DNA from: CAZTCJ01 sp964612085
GTDB taxonomy: Bacteria; Pseudomonadota; Alphaproteobacteria; JAJFIK01
Assembly (NCBI GenBank): GCA_964612085.1
Contig: CAZTCJ010000057.1
Location: forward strand, 1 to 25,412
Direction of reading: 5' to 3'
Length of the DNA stretch: 25,412 nt
The number at the start of each line of letters is the position of its first letter. Within the stretch, counting starts at the first letter, position 1. The notes beneath the pieces were generated by a model. The model was not told the DNA's origin. It searched no databases and saw only the letters and a list, made by a program, of their open reading frames with translations. This document shows, one piece after another, positions 14,908 to 23,522 of the stretch. The translations under genes and the position numbers were made by a program.

Positions 14908-15359
14908 GTGCCCGTACGGAGTACAAGGACGGTACCCTTACCGTGACCCGGTTCTACGACGCCCCGCGCGCCGCCGTGTTCGAGGCCTGGATCGAGACCA
15001 GCAAGATTCAGAAATGGTGGGGCTGTGCGCAGACCGTCAGTGTTAAATCGGATGTCGAGGCCCGCAAAGGCGGCAAATATATCCATGAGATGACCCTGGA
15101 TACCGGCGATCTGCATCCCGTCAATGGCATCATCACGGAGTATGATCCGCCCGCGCTGCTCAGCTACGAGATGACTGGGCCGGGTACGGACGATCCCATG
15201 ACCGTGCGGGTGGTATTCATGGAAGAGGGATCGGGCACCACCGTGTGCCTGACGCAAGACAATCTGCCCGATGAGATGGGCACGCTCGTCCAGGGCGGCT
15301 GGACGTTTGCGTTCGAAAAACTCGGCCGGTTTCTGGCCGAAGAGGCCGACGCCGCGTGA
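14904..15359 (+). CDS. SRPBCC / AHSA1-like domain protein
   Basis: This is a 151-residue protein with a START-like hydrophobic-pocket fold (SRPBCC superfamily, activator-of-Hsp90-ATPase-like group). The N-terminal TVTRFYDAPRAAVFEAWIET and KWWGC, the central GGKYIHEM, the strand GIITEYDPPALLSYE, and the C-terminal helix QGGWTFAFEKLGRFLAE are characteristic. Such proteins bind small hydrophobic ligands; the exact role is rarely known. Its ATG at 14904 overlaps the stop of the ArsR-type repressor by 4 bases, so the two form a coupled operon. A glutathione S-transferase starts 27 bp downstream on the same strand and probably belongs to the same transcript, hinting at a xenobiotic or electrophile response. 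Confidence 0.88.
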   Translation: MSARTEYKDGTLTVTRFYDAPRAAVFEAWIETSKIQKWWGCAQTVSVKSDVEARKGGKYIHEMTLDTGDLHPVNGIITEYDPPALLSYEMTGPGTDDPMTVRVVFMEEGSGTTVCLTQDNLPDEMGTLVQGGWTFAFEKLGRFLAEEADAA

Positions 15360-15385
15360 AGCGCATATCAACAGGAGAGCATGCC

Positions 15386-16051
15386 ATGACCATTCAAATA
15401 TCCGCCTTCAAATGGGTGCCGCCCTTCGCCGAAGGCTATGTGAAGGATCTGCGGATCCGCTGGGCGCTGGAAGAGGCGGGCCTGCCTTACGAAACGGTCC
15501 TGCTCGGCGAGGGGGACAGCGACGGGGCTGTGTACCGGGCCTGGCAGCCCTTCGGGCAGGTACCGGCCTATAAGGACGACGAGGTCGAACTGTTTGAGTC
15601 CGGATCGATTTTGCTGCACATCGCGTCGAAATCCGAAGCGCTGGCGCCACGGGACACCCAAGGCAAGGCACGGGTCGCCACCTGGGTCATCGCGGCATTG
15701 AATTCCATCGAACCCCAGGTTCAGAATCTCGTGTTCCTGGACCTCTTCCACGAAGGAGAGGCGTGGACGGAGGAACGTCGTCCCCAGGCCGAGGCCATGC
15801 TGGCGAAGCGGTTGACCTCGCTCGCCACCTGGCTGGGCGATAACAACTATCTGGAAGACCGGTTCACGGCGGGCGATCTGATGATGACCACCGTGCTGCG
15901 GGATCTGCGGGAATACGAGATCCTGTCGCGCTTTCCGACACTTCAGGCCTACCGCAAGCGCTGTGAGGCCCGCCCGGCTTTCGCGCGGGCGCTGGACGCG
16001 CAGTCTGCGGATTACCGGAAAAACGCGCCCGAGGCGTCCGCGCCTCAGTGA
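15386..16051 (+). CDS. Glutathione S-transferase family protein
   Basis: This is a 221-residue soluble glutathione transferase. The N-terminal thioredoxin-like domain has RIRWALEEAGLPYETVLLGE near residues 25-44, the cis-proline segment QPFGQVPAYKDD near 56-67, and the glutathione-binding ESGSILLHIA near 71-80. The C-terminal helical domain contains FTAGDLMMTTVLRDLREYEI, the usual N-capping box region. The start at ATG 15386 is supported by AGGAGA 9 bases upstream; upstream in-frame ATG 15356 overlaps the SRPBCC gene end. It is probably the third gene of the ArsR-SRPBCC unit. Its stop overlaps that of the convergent lipoprotein gene by 7 bp. Substrate unknown. Confidence 0.92.
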   Translation: MTIQISAFKWVPPFAEGYVKDLRIRWALEEAGLPYETVLLGEGDSDGAVYRAWQPFGQVPAYKDDEVELFESGSILLHIASKSEALAPRDTQGKARVATWVIAALNSIEPQVQNLVFLDLFHEGEAWTEERRPQAEAMLAKRLTSLATWLGDNNYLEDRFTAGDLMMTTVLRDLREYEILSRFPTLQAYRKRCEARPAFARALDAQSADYRKNAPEASAPQ

Positions 16052-16431
16052 ATATAGGCGCAGCGGGCGCTCATATTGACGATGGGCCCGAGGGAGCGCA
16101 CGCGCATATACCAGCCTTCGGCGTCATGGGTGATCTGGGCATAATTGCCGGGTCCCCCATTGCCGTGGAGGCCGGTGATGAAGCAGAACCCGTCCTTGGG
16201 CGTGAAACGCTCGGCCTCGCTTTTGTAGACCTTGACCGTGTTGACTTCGCCTTCTCCGCGGGCGGAGAGATCGAACTCCTCCGACAGGGTGAACGCGCCT
16301 TCGGGCGCCTCCGGCTTGGCGATGATCTTCTTCACGGGCTCGCCGAAATTTTCCTTGAAATTGGCCGTGCTGGCGCAGCCGGCGGCAAGAAGCGCTGCGC
16401 TGCCCGCGAGAAGGAAACATAAGGAACGCAT
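16045..16431 (-). CDS. Small lipoprotein of unknown function
   Basis: This is a 128-residue lipoprotein. The signal peptide ends in a lipobox LLAAGC at residues 14-19, so the mature protein should be acylated on Cys19 and anchored in a membrane, probably the outer one because Ala, not Asp, follows the cysteine. The remainder (about 109 residues) contains GFCFITGLHGNGGPGNYAQI and two further cysteines. I do not recognise the family. The ATG at 16431 has GGGAGA about 7 bases upstream. The 3' end overlaps that of the glutathione transferase gene on the other strand (16045-16051). It lies downstream of the ABC-peptidase gene on the same strand, separated by a hairpin. Confidence 0.83.
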   Translation of the reverse strand: MRSLCFLLAGSAALLAAGCASTANFKENFGEPVKKIIAKPEAPEGAFTLSEEFDLSARGEGEVNTVKVYKSEAERFTPKDGFCFITGLHGNGGPGNYAQITHDAEGWYMRVRSLGPIVNMSARCAYIH

Positions 16432-16449
16432 ATACGGTCTCCCGAATCC

Positions 16450-16481
16450 AAAACTGGTGCGCGCAGCATAGCGCGCGCACC
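16450..16481 (-). terminator. Hairpin downstream of the ABC permease-peptidase gene, probable terminator
   Basis: GGTGCGCGC (16456-16464) and GCGCGCACC (16473-16481) form a 9-bp GC-only-rich stem with an 8-base loop. Read on the minus strand, AGTTTTGG follows it. It begins 23 bp after the stop codon of the minus-strand permease-peptidase gene and lies before the lipoprotein start at 16431. The T-run is short, so termination may be partial. Confidence 0.6.
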
Positions 16482-16504
16482 GGCGCCTGCAAGTCCGCGT
16501 GGCC

Positions 16505-19500
16505 TCAAGGGCGTTTCAGATTGTCGTCCGAATTCCGGTCGATCAGCTTGTTGTAAGGATCGACGCCAACCACGGCGGGCCGTTCATCGAGGGTGACCGT
16601 CACGGTCTGTTCGCCGCTGACGATCCGGCGCTTTTCGAACAGGAGTACGTGATCGTCCCCTTCATAAACATCGCCCGGATGCTCGGTGAAGGCGCCGATA
16701 TCGATCTCCATGTCGAGGGGGCGCTCGGTTTCCCGGCCCAGGCCGTCCGCCTCGTATTTGGCGGCCTCGATGGTGAGCGCCACGTCGAACCGGCCGTCGC
16801 CGCGCTCTGTCACCTCCGTCTCCGTGACTTTCAAATCCCACAGGGTGATCCGCTCAAAGAGGTCCTGGATCAGCTCTTCGTGTTTGGGATCGGCCTCCTC
16901 GCGCAGGATGCGGAGGAAATCGAGGCTGATCGGATAGGGATCGAAGGCATAGGCTTTTTCGTCCAGCAGGCGGGCGAGCACCCGGTTGACCGTGTCCTCG
17001 CCCACATAATCCTTCAGCGCATACATGGCCACCGCGCCCTTGCGATAATGGATATAGCCCTGGTTTTCCACCCGGTAGAGGGGCAGTTCCTCGACCTGCT
17101 CGCCGCCGCGCGCCCGCAGATAGCTGTCGAGTTCGTATTTCAGGAACTGGCGGATATGGTGGATGCCGAACATCTCTTCCATGACCATCACCGCTGAATA
17201 CTGCGCGAAGCTCTCGATCAGCATGGTGGAGCCCTGGACCGGCGCTGCCGACATCTGATGCGCCCACCATTGGTGCGCCAGCTCATGGGCGGTCACGAAG
17301 GTGACATAGTCAACATCCTCAGGGTCGCGCACATCGGCGATGAATCCGATGCCTTCGGAATAGGGCACCGTATTGGGGAAAGCCTGGGCGAAGCGGGCAT
17401 AGTCCGGGAACTCCAGAATGCGCATCTGGCTGTACTGATACGGACTGAAATTGGCTGTGAAATAATCGAAGGAGGCCTTCATGGCAGCCATCATGCCGTC
17501 GATATTGTAGCTGTGGGGCTCGTGATAATAGATCTCCAGCGCCACGCCGTTCCAGTCGTCCCGCGCCACGGTGTAGTCCGCCGACATGAAGGAATAGAAG
17601 TTCTGAATGGGGGCGTTCATCTTGTATTCGAAATAGCGGCGGTCGCCTTCGGTCCACTCCCGCTGGAGATAGCCCGGTGCCACGGCAATCTGGTCCGGCA
17701 CCGTGCTGACGGTCGTCTCGAACTCCACCCAGTCGGAGTCCAGTCGTAAAAGATTGGTTCTGTAGAACTCGGTTTGTTCGAGCTTGGGCATGCGGTCGAT
17801 GGGTTCCAGATCGTTCCGCCTGCGGTCGTTCCGGTTCTGGATCATCTTGCCCCGGTTGAAGCCGATCAAGGGCATGATCTCGGTATTGTTGACGAAGGTG
17901 CCGTTGTAGACGATGCGCGTGCCGTTGCCGGAATTGCGGAAGCCGTCGTAATCCCAGACCGTGGTGAACCTCAGGGTCCGGCTGTCGCCCGGCGCCATGG
18001 GGGTATCGAGCGTATAGATCCGGTAGTTCAGATCCGTATCTTCGGTCTTCAGCGCCGCGCCTTCCAGTTCGATGGCGCTCACGGCCAGGGCAAACGGCAT
18101 ATCCACATGGACGGTGTCGAGAGGGGCATCCGTCCGGTTTTCGAGCCTGTAGGTGCCGCGCGTCTCGACCTTCAGCTCATAGGGATGGATATCCACATCC
18201 GCCTTGACGGCCGCGATCTTCGGCAGCGCCATGGTTTCATACTGACGATAGGCCTCTTCATAGGCGATGGCGCGCTTTTCGGTATCGGCCTGGGTCACAT
18301 AGGCGTTGAGGATATTGGTGTTGTAATAGATCCAGGCGCCGGACCCGACAAAGCCGGCAAGCGCGATGGCGCAAGCCGTGACCGTCACCGGTCCTGTCGC
18401 CGTGCCGATGCGTTTGATCCGTGTCCACAGATCCGTCGGCGCGCCCCGGTTCCACAACATGTAAGTGAGCAGGATCAGAAGCGCGGAGAAGAAGCTCCAG
18501 TAGAGGTAGAACCAGAACACGGCGGTGAGGTAGTGGCCGCTGCCGTTCATATCCGAGAGCGGCGCGGCCGGCGCGCCGGCGAACTGATAGAGATTATGCT
18601 CAAAGCCTGCATTGAACAGCGAAAGCTGGGCCACCAGCACCACGACCATGATCAGCATGCCCATGAACCGGTTCATGGAGACCGATTGCACGAACAGGCT
18701 CAAGATAGCGAGGAGCAGGAAGGGCCAGCCGAAGACCACGAGGAACCGGCCCAGATAAAGGTCGAGTTCGATCGCGGTGAAGCCTTGGGCGAGCTGAACG
18801 GCGATGGCCGTGACTATCGCCACAAGCTGAAGCGAGATCAGCACCAGCGCCATGGCGGCGAATTTGGAGAACACGAAGACCCAGTTGGGCGTAGGCGTCG
18901 CCCCGATCACTTCGTGCACGAAATACATGCGCTCGCGCCAGACCACTTCCGAGGCCCAATAGATCACCACGATGAACGGCACCAGGGCGAAATTGCCTTG
19001 TGCGACCTGGATCATCTGGCGCGTGACGGGGTAGATCGGCGTGCCATAGACGAGATCGACGGTCAGCAGGCCGCCCAGGGTGTTGAAAATGCCGAGCGCC
19101 AGCAGCACCCAGAAGGCGATGCTTTTCAGTACGGCGAGCATTTCGAAGCGGGTGCGGATCCAGAACTGGCTCGATGCGGTGGCGGCGCCGAAATCGGGCG
19201 TCACCCGGGGCAGATCGATGGGGCGCGCCACGAAGCGCTCGCTGTCCGCCGGGCTTTCCGTCTTGGACCGGAAGAGGCGCGGCGTCTGGCGCTTGCGGAA
19301 GCTGAAGGTCAACAGATTGAGGATGAGCAGGGCGCCCGAGACCCCGAGCCAGATCAGCCGGTTCTGCAGGAACAGGCCTTCCAGCGGCAGGACGCGTTCA
19401 TTACGCTCAAACGCCGTCCAATATTGGGTGACTTCTCCGAAGGCCAGAATGCCGAACGGGTCGGCCAGGGCCACGATATTGATCAGCTCCGGCTCGTTCA

Positions 19501-20083
19501 CCACCTGCAGGCCAACGAAATAAACGATCAAGAAGGCCACGAGGGTGGTGTAGGTGGCGATCATGGAGCGGGTGAGATTGGCCACCGTAAAGAAGATCAG
19601 TCCCGTGATCAGCAGGTTGGGCACGCCCACCACGAAGAGGGTGTAGAGGTAATGCCAGAGCACGGTCGGGCCCACCCGGTCGGGATTGAGCCAGGGCATG
19701 AAGCTGCCGATCAGCACGCCCAAAGGCACGCTGGCAAAGGCGATCATGGTGACCGGAAAAGCGCCAAGGAAGCGGCCCAACAGATATTCCCACGGGCGGA
19801 TGGGCAGGGTGAAGAAGCTTTCTTCCGTCTTCAATTCCGCGTCGCGCAGCACCACATTCGTCAGCATGGCCGTCGGGATGAACAGCCCGAAAATGCTCAT
19901 GATGATCGTGACCGTGGTGATGGCGAAGGGGGAATTGATGTTCACGTTCCCCGTGGAACCGATGGTGATGTTGTCCACCGTGGTGGCGCCGAAGGTCAGC
20001 AGAAAGAAGATCCCGAAGGTCACGGGCAGGATCATCTGCTTCAACTGAAAACGGAATTCGAAACTGGCGATGGTCCAAAGCAT
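16505..20083 (-). CDS. ABC-2 type permease fused to M1 family aminopeptidase-like domain
   Basis: This is a 1192-residue fusion. The first ~590 residues hold two ABC-2-type permease halves: helices at about 18-36, 55-76, 102-126, 143-170, 176-196 and 242-261, then 322-342, 364-382, 402-430, 446-467, 474-492, 519-541 and 566-586. The rest is a periplasmic M1-type metallopeptidase domain with the zinc motif HELAH at residues 933-937 and Glu957 in LIESFAQY as the third ligand. There are 19 residues between HELAH and that Glu, one more than the canonical 18. YRKGAVAMYALKDYVG (near 1008) contains the tyrosine expected to stabilise the transition state. The GxMEN exopeptidase loop is not present (SEGIGFIAD stands in its place), so substrate choice may differ from true aminopeptidases. 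The ATG at 20083 follows AAGGGGG. The ATPase partner is 32 bp upstream. The transported substrate is unknown. Confidence 0.9.
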   Translation of the reverse strand: MLWTIASFEFRFQLKQMILPVTFGIFFLLTFGATTVDNITIGSTGNVNINSPFAITTVTIIMSIFGLFIPTAMLTNVVLRDAELKTEESFFTLPIRPWEYLLGRFLGAFPVTMIAFASVPLGVLIGSFMPWLNPDRVGPTVLWHYLYTLFVVGVPNLLITGLIFFTVANLTRSMIATYTTLVAFLIVYFVGLQVVNEPELINIVALADPFGILAFGEVTQYWTAFERNERVLPLEGLFLQNRLIWLGVSGALLILNLLTFSFRKRQTPRLFRSKTESPADSERFVARPIDLPRVTPDFGAATASSQFWIRTRFEMLAVLKSIAFWVLLALGIFNTLGGLLTVDLVYGTPIYPVTRQMIQVAQGNFALVPFIVVIYWASEVVWRERMYFVHEVIGATPTPNWVFVFSKFAAMALVLISLQLVAIVTAIAVQLAQGFTAIELDLYLGRFLVVFGWPFLLLAILSLFVQSVSMNRFMGMLIMVVVLVAQLSLFNAGFEHNLYQFAGAPAAPLSDMNGSGHYLTAVFWFYLYWSFFSALLILLTYMLWNRGAPTDLWTRIKRIGTATGPVTVTACAIALAGFVGSGAWIYYNTNILNAYVTQADTEKRAIAYEEAYRQYETMALPKIAAVKADVDIHPYELKVETRGTYRLENRTDAPLDTVHVDMPFALAVSAIELEGAALKTEDTDLNYRIYTLDTPMAPGDSRTLRFTTVWDYDGFRNSGNGTRIVYNGTFVNNTEIMPLIGFNRGKMIQNRNDRRRNDLEPIDRMPKLEQTEFYRTNLLRLDSDWVEFETTVSTVPDQIAVAPGYLQREWTEGDRRYFEYKMNAPIQNFYSFMSADYTVARDDWNGVALEIYYHEPHSYNIDGMMAAMKASFDYFTANFSPYQYSQMRILEFPDYARFAQAFPNTVPYSEGIGFIADVRDPEDVDYVTFVTAHELAHQWWAHQMSAAPVQGSTMLIESFAQYSAVMVMEEMFGIHHIRQFLKYELDSYLRARGGEQVEELPLYRVENQGYIHYRKGAVAMYALKDYVGEDTVNRVLARLLDEKAYAFDPYPISLDFLRILREEADPKHEELIQDLFERITLWDLKVTETEVTERGDGRFDVALTIEAAKYEADGLGRETERPLDMEIDIGAFTEHPGDVYEGDDHVLLFEKRRIVSGEQTVTVTLDERPAVVGVDPYNKLIDRNSDDNLKRP

Positions 20084-20115
20084 CGGCCGGGCCCCCTTGT
20101 TCCCTGGCGTTCCGG

Positions 20116-20997
20116 TCAGGCGGCGGCGCTTTCGCCGTCGGTGCGTCCCAGTTCGGTGAAATAGACATCTTCCAATGTCGGCTCCACCGGTTCGAAGCCG
20201 TCAGGGGCCTCCTCGGCATGGACATGGATCAGGGTGCGCCCCAAGGCGAGCCGTGTGGAAATCACCGTGTGCCGGGCGCGGTAGCTGTCGATCTCGGACT
20301 TGTCGATGGTCTTGCGCCAGACCTTGCCCGCAAGCGATGCGATGAGGGCGGAGGGTTCGCCTTCGCGCACGATGCGGCCCTTGTTCATCACCGCCATGCG
20401 CTGGCAGAGATTGGCCACGTCCTCGACGATATGGGTGGAGAGGATCACCACCACATTCTCGCCGATCTCGCTCAAAAGATTGAGGAAGCGGTTGCGTTCC
20501 TCCGGGTCGAGACCGGCGGTGGGCTCGTCCACGATGATGAGCTTGGGATCGCCAAGCAGCGCCTGGGCGATGCCGAAGCGCTGGCGCATGCCGCCAGAAT
20601 AGGTGCCGAGGCCCTTGTTGCGGACGTCATAGAGGTTGGTCTGGCGCAGGAGTTCGGCCACCGTCTCCTTGCGCTTGTTTGCCGGAATGCCCTTGAGGGC
20701 GGCCATATGCATCAGCATGGCCTGAGCGGAAATCCGGGGGTAGACGCCGAAATCCTGGGGCAGATAGCCCAACACCTGGCGGATCGCTTCCGGCTCTTTC
20801 AGAACGTCGATGCCATTGAAAAAGAGGTTGCCGGTGCTCGGCTGCTGCAGCGTGGCGATGGTGCGCATGAGGGTCGACTTGCCCGCGCCATTGGGGCCCA
20901 GAAGCCCGAACATGCCTTTCGGGATCTCCAGGGAGACCATGTTCAAGGCGCGCACGCCATTGCCGTAGATCTTGCTTAAGCCTTCGATGCTCAACAT
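20116..20997 (-). CDS. ABC transporter ATP-binding protein
   Basis: This is a 293-residue ABC ATPase that should power the adjacent permease-peptidase. Counting from ATG 20997, the Walker A GPNGAGKST is at residues 34-42, the Q-loop in LGYLPQDFG near 81, the signature YSGGMRQR at 133-140, Walker B LIIVDEP at 153-159 with the catalytic Glu158, and the switch His at 189 (STHIVED). The C-terminal ~80 residues form the extension seen in ABC-2-type exporters. I prefer ATG 20997 over ATG 21012 because the GGGGGTG between them can serve as its ribosome site and the conserved part (LSIEGLSKIYG) begins immediately. The minus-strand order ATPase then permease indicates an operon. The gene is divergent from a dehydrogenase across 183 bp. 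Confidence 0.93.
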   Translation of the reverse strand: MLSIEGLSKIYGNGVRALNMVSLEIPKGMFGLLGPNGAGKSTLMRTIATLQQPSTGNLFFNGIDVLKEPEAIRQVLGYLPQDFGVYPRISAQAMLMHMAALKGIPANKRKETVAELLRQTNLYDVRNKGLGTYSGGMRQRFGIAQALLGDPKLIIVDEPTAGLDPEERNRFLNLLSEIGENVVVILSTHIVEDVANLCQRMAVMNKGRIVREGEPSALIASLAGKVWRKTIDKSEIDSYRARHTVISTRLALGRTLIHVHAEEAPDGFEPVEPTLEDVYFTELGRTDGESAAA

Positions 20998-21180
20998 CGC
21001 CGACACCCCCATATGCCCGGGCGCGGCGGATCCGCGCCTTCAATCTGTCCCCAGCTTCTATTACCGCCCGAAACCGCGCCTTTCGCAAAACAAAAACCGC
21101 CAGGGCTTTTGAACGGCATACGGGTCCGTCGAAACCGGCTAAACTGGTGGCAAACACCGCCAAAACAGGAGGAAACGGGC

Positions 21181-21984
21181 ATGAGCGATCTGACAGGGCG
21201 CGTCGCGCTGGTGACAGGGGCCGCGCGCGGCATCGGCCGGGCCACAGCGCTCAGACTGGCCGGGGCGGGCGCCGCCGTGGTGGTCACGGATCTCAACGCT
21301 GAGGATACGCACGCAGCAGCGGGCGCGATCCTGGCCCAGGGCGGCGATGCCATGGCGCTGGTGCAGGACGTGGTGGACGAGGTCCGCTGGGACGCGGTCA
21401 TGGAAGCCGTGCGCGAGCGCTACGGCCGGCTCGACGTGCTGGTGAACAATGCGGGCATTGCCATCGGCAAGGATACCGAAGAAATGACCATGGACGAGTT
21501 CCGGCTTCAGATGGCGATCAATTGCCAGGGGCCGTTTCTCGGCACCAAGGCCGCCTTGCCGCTGATGAAGGAAACGGCGCAGACGACGCCCCAGGGTGGC
21601 TCCATCGTCAATCTGTCCTCCGCCGCCGGACTGATCGGCTTTTCCTTCGATCCCTGCTATTCCATGACCAAAGGCGGCGTCCGTCTGCTGACCAAGGCCC
21701 AGGCCATGGAGTTCGCGCGCAAGGGCTACCGGATCCGGGTCAATTCCGTGCACCCGGCTGTGGTCGATACGCCCATGGGCCAGGTGGTCGTGGAACGGAC
21801 CGGGCAGGCCGCCGGGATCGCCAGCGACAATGAGGCCCGCGCCATGACCGCTTTGGCCCATCCGGTGGGCCGCCTGGGCCTGCCGGAGGAAATCGCCGAC
21901 GGTATCATGTTCCTGGCCTCCGATGCGTCGGGCTTCATGACCGGAACCGAACTGGTGATGGACGGCGGGCTGACGGCCCAGTGA
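21181..21984 (+). CDS. SDR family NAD(P)-dependent oxidoreductase
   Basis: This is a 267-residue classical short-chain dehydrogenase. TGAARGIG lies at residues 12-19, Asp37 at the end of the second strand (VVVTDLN) favours NAD(H), NNAG is at 89-92, and Ser147, Tyr160 and Lys164 (YSMTK) form the active site. The C-terminal FMTGTELVMDGGLTAQ is typical of the 3-oxoacyl-ACP-reductase-like or hydroxysteroid-dehydrogenase-like classical group. AGGAGGAAACGGGC directly precedes ATG 21181; the frame is open further upstream but lacks family sequence. It is clearly distinct from the dehydrogenase at 2339-3136. It stands alone: divergent from the ABC ATPase and ending 10 bp from the stop of the convergent glycosyltransferase. 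The substrate cannot be assigned. Confidence 0.92.
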   Translation: MSDLTGRVALVTGAARGIGRATALRLAGAGAAVVVTDLNAEDTHAAAGAILAQGGDAMALVQDVVDEVRWDAVMEAVRERYGRLDVLVNNAGIAIGKDTEEMTMDEFRLQMAINCQGPFLGTKAALPLMKETAQTTPQGGSIVNLSSAAGLIGFSFDPCYSMTKGGVRLLTKAQAMEFARKGYRIRVNSVHPAVVDTPMGQVVVERTGQAAGIASDNEARAMTALAHPVGRLGLPEEIADGIMFLASDASGFMTGTELVMDGGLTAQ

Positions 21985-21994
21985 TCGGCTCGAG

Positions 21995-22738
21995 CTAACG
22001 AACATCCGGGTAGTGACGGTCGAGGCCCTTGCGCAGGCCCAGGCCCCAGCGGATCCCGACCCACAGATAGATCAGATTGGCGCGCACTCCGCCCCAGGCG
22101 GCGATGCGCCGGTCGGAGGTGAGTACGATACGGTTGACCAGCCGCACCCGGCCGCGCGCGGTCAGGCGGATGCACAGATCGGCATCCTCCATGAGCGGCA
22201 AGGTCTCGTCGCAGCCCCCGACGGCCAGGAAATCGCTGCGCCGGAAAAACATGGCGTGGTCGCCGAACAGCAGCCGCCCGCCGTTCAGAAACAGGACCGG
22301 GCGGAACAGCAGGGGCGCATACCAGGTCTTCAGCCAGTTGTGAAAACTGGTCCCCCAGCGGACGGTCTCATGGCCGCTCAAGATCGCGGTGAAACCCGCC
22401 AGGCTGACCGTGCCGTCGTTCAAGACGCGCCGGATCACCTGGACCGTGTCGTGGGGCGGGGCCGTGTCCGCATGGAGCACGCAGACCAGCGGGCTGTCCA
22501 CGCTCTCCACGCCCAGATTGATCTGGGCGGCCCGTCCAGCCTGTTTGCCCGTACCGTCCAAAGTGCGCACCGTGAATCCCAGATCCCGCGCCGTTTCCAC
22601 CGACCGGTCCGTACTGCCACCATCGACCAGCAGAATCTCTGCAGGCGCCGGATCGAGCACCGAAAGCGTGCGTGCAAGGCGGGGCAGTTCGCCTTCCTCG
22701 TTCAGCATTGGGATGACGATGGCGACGGCTTCAGCCAT
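21995..22738 (-). CDS. Family 2 glycosyltransferase (TIGR04283-like)
   Basis: This is a 247-residue GT-A glycosyltransferase. The N-terminus AIVIPMLNEEGELPRLARTL, the nucleotide-binding ILLVDGGSTDRSVETA, GRAAQINLGV, and the DxD-like HADT at about residue 90 are standard GT2 features. FGDHAMFFRRSDF and LPLMEDADLCIRL supply the acceptor-site and catalytic-base region. The spacing and the GRAAQ and GDxAxF motifs resemble the TIGR04283 group, some members of which lie in arsenosugar clusters. No ArsM or radical SAM partner is present here, so that role is not supported. The C-terminal segment LIYLWVGIRWGLGL is hydrophobic and may touch the membrane. ATG 22738 follows GGCGGAG by about 7 bases and overlaps the end of the methyltransferase gene by 8 bp, so the two are translationally coupled. 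Confidence 0.88.
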   Translation of the reverse strand: MAEAVAIVIPMLNEEGELPRLARTLSVLDPAPAEILLVDGGSTDRSVETARDLGFTVRTLDGTGKQAGRAAQINLGVESVDSPLVCVLHADTAPPHDTVQVIRRVLNDGTVSLAGFTAILSGHETVRWGTSFHNWLKTWYAPLLFRPVLFLNGGRLLFGDHAMFFRRSDFLAVGGCDETLPLMEDADLCIRLTARGRVRLVNRIVLTSDRRIAAWGGVRANLIYLWVGIRWGLGLRKGLDRHYPDVR

Positions 22739-23330
22739 CGGCAGGCTCCGCCGGACTCTTGAGCACGTAAAGCGCCTGGAGAAACGCGCCCACATAGGGC
22801 TTCGTGCTGGCATGGTCCAGAGTAAAGCCGAGCGCCTCGAATGTGGCGCGCCAGCCCGCATCGTCCCGGTTGGAATGGGGATGACCGAAAAACTCCAGAT
22901 TGGTCACGCTGTCGGCGGCTTTCGTCAGTTTACGGTGAAACGGCGAGGTGTAGATGTCCTCGATTACGATGACACGGGAGGCGACGCGGGCGGCCTCGCG
23001 CAGCACGGCGTCCGGGTCCGGCGTGTGGTGGAGCACCGTCAGCACCAGCGCGGCGCCGAAGGACCGGTCGCTGTAAGGCAATGTCAGGCCGTCGTAAAGC
23101 CGGGGCTGGAGGGTATCGTCATAGCTGCTGTCGGCGATATCGATAGCCTCCACATTGAACCGGCGGTCACGTAAAACCCGGACGACGCTGCCGGGCCCGC
23201 TGCCGATCTCCAATAGCGGAGCGTCCGCCGGGAGCCAGGGTCTGATCCAGTCGGCTTTCCGCCGCGCGTCGGCGAGCCACAGGGAAAAGACCCACGGGCC
23301 GATGACGGGCACTCTCCAAAAGGCGCGCAT
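22731..23330 (-). CDS. Class I SAM-dependent methyltransferase
   Basis: This is a 199-residue methyltransferase. Motif I is LLEIGSGPGSVVRVL near residues 38-52, followed by VEAIDIADSSYDD (the acidic ribose-binding end of strand 2), then LTLPYSDRSFGAALVLTVLHHTPDPDAVL, typical of the UbiE/Methyltransf_11 type. ATG 23330 has GGGAGAG just upstream, and the helical MRAFWRVPVIGPWVF start is natural. The frame extends upstream to about 23981, but that part runs antisense through the thioesterase-like gene. The methyl acceptor is unknown; pairing with a glycosyltransferase suggests a glycolipid or other sugar-containing small molecule, which is inference. The gene is divergent from the thioesterase-like gene across 192 bp. 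Confidence 0.88.
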   Translation of the reverse strand: MRAFWRVPVIGPWVFSLWLADARRKADWIRPWLPADAPLLEIGSGPGSVVRVLRDRRFNVEAIDIADSSYDDTLQPRLYDGLTLPYSDRSFGAALVLTVLHHTPDPDAVLREAARVASRVIVIEDIYTSPFHRKLTKAADSVTNLEFFGHPHSNRDDAGWRATFEALGFTLDHASTKPYVGAFLQALYVLKSPAEPADG

Positions 23331-23522
23331 GGGCTCTCCCGGTTCAAGGCGAAAGGCAGGGACCGTCTGCGGCTTCGCAGGCGACTGGATACCGAACGTT
23401 GTAGGACAAACGGAAGCCCGGGACAGGCTGAACCCGGTCATAAATCCGTGACAACGGGACGAGGGTCCGGTACCGAAGACGAGGCAAGATTTGGAGCGGC
23501 GGCACCGAAAGGACGCATCACC

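Noticed and set aside
17774..20164. A 796-residue plus-strand open frame
   Set aside because: It lies antisense to the ABC permease-peptidase gene, is extremely rich in His, Asp, Gln, Arg and Glu, and has no domain. This is the usual shadow of a hydrophobic GC-rich gene.
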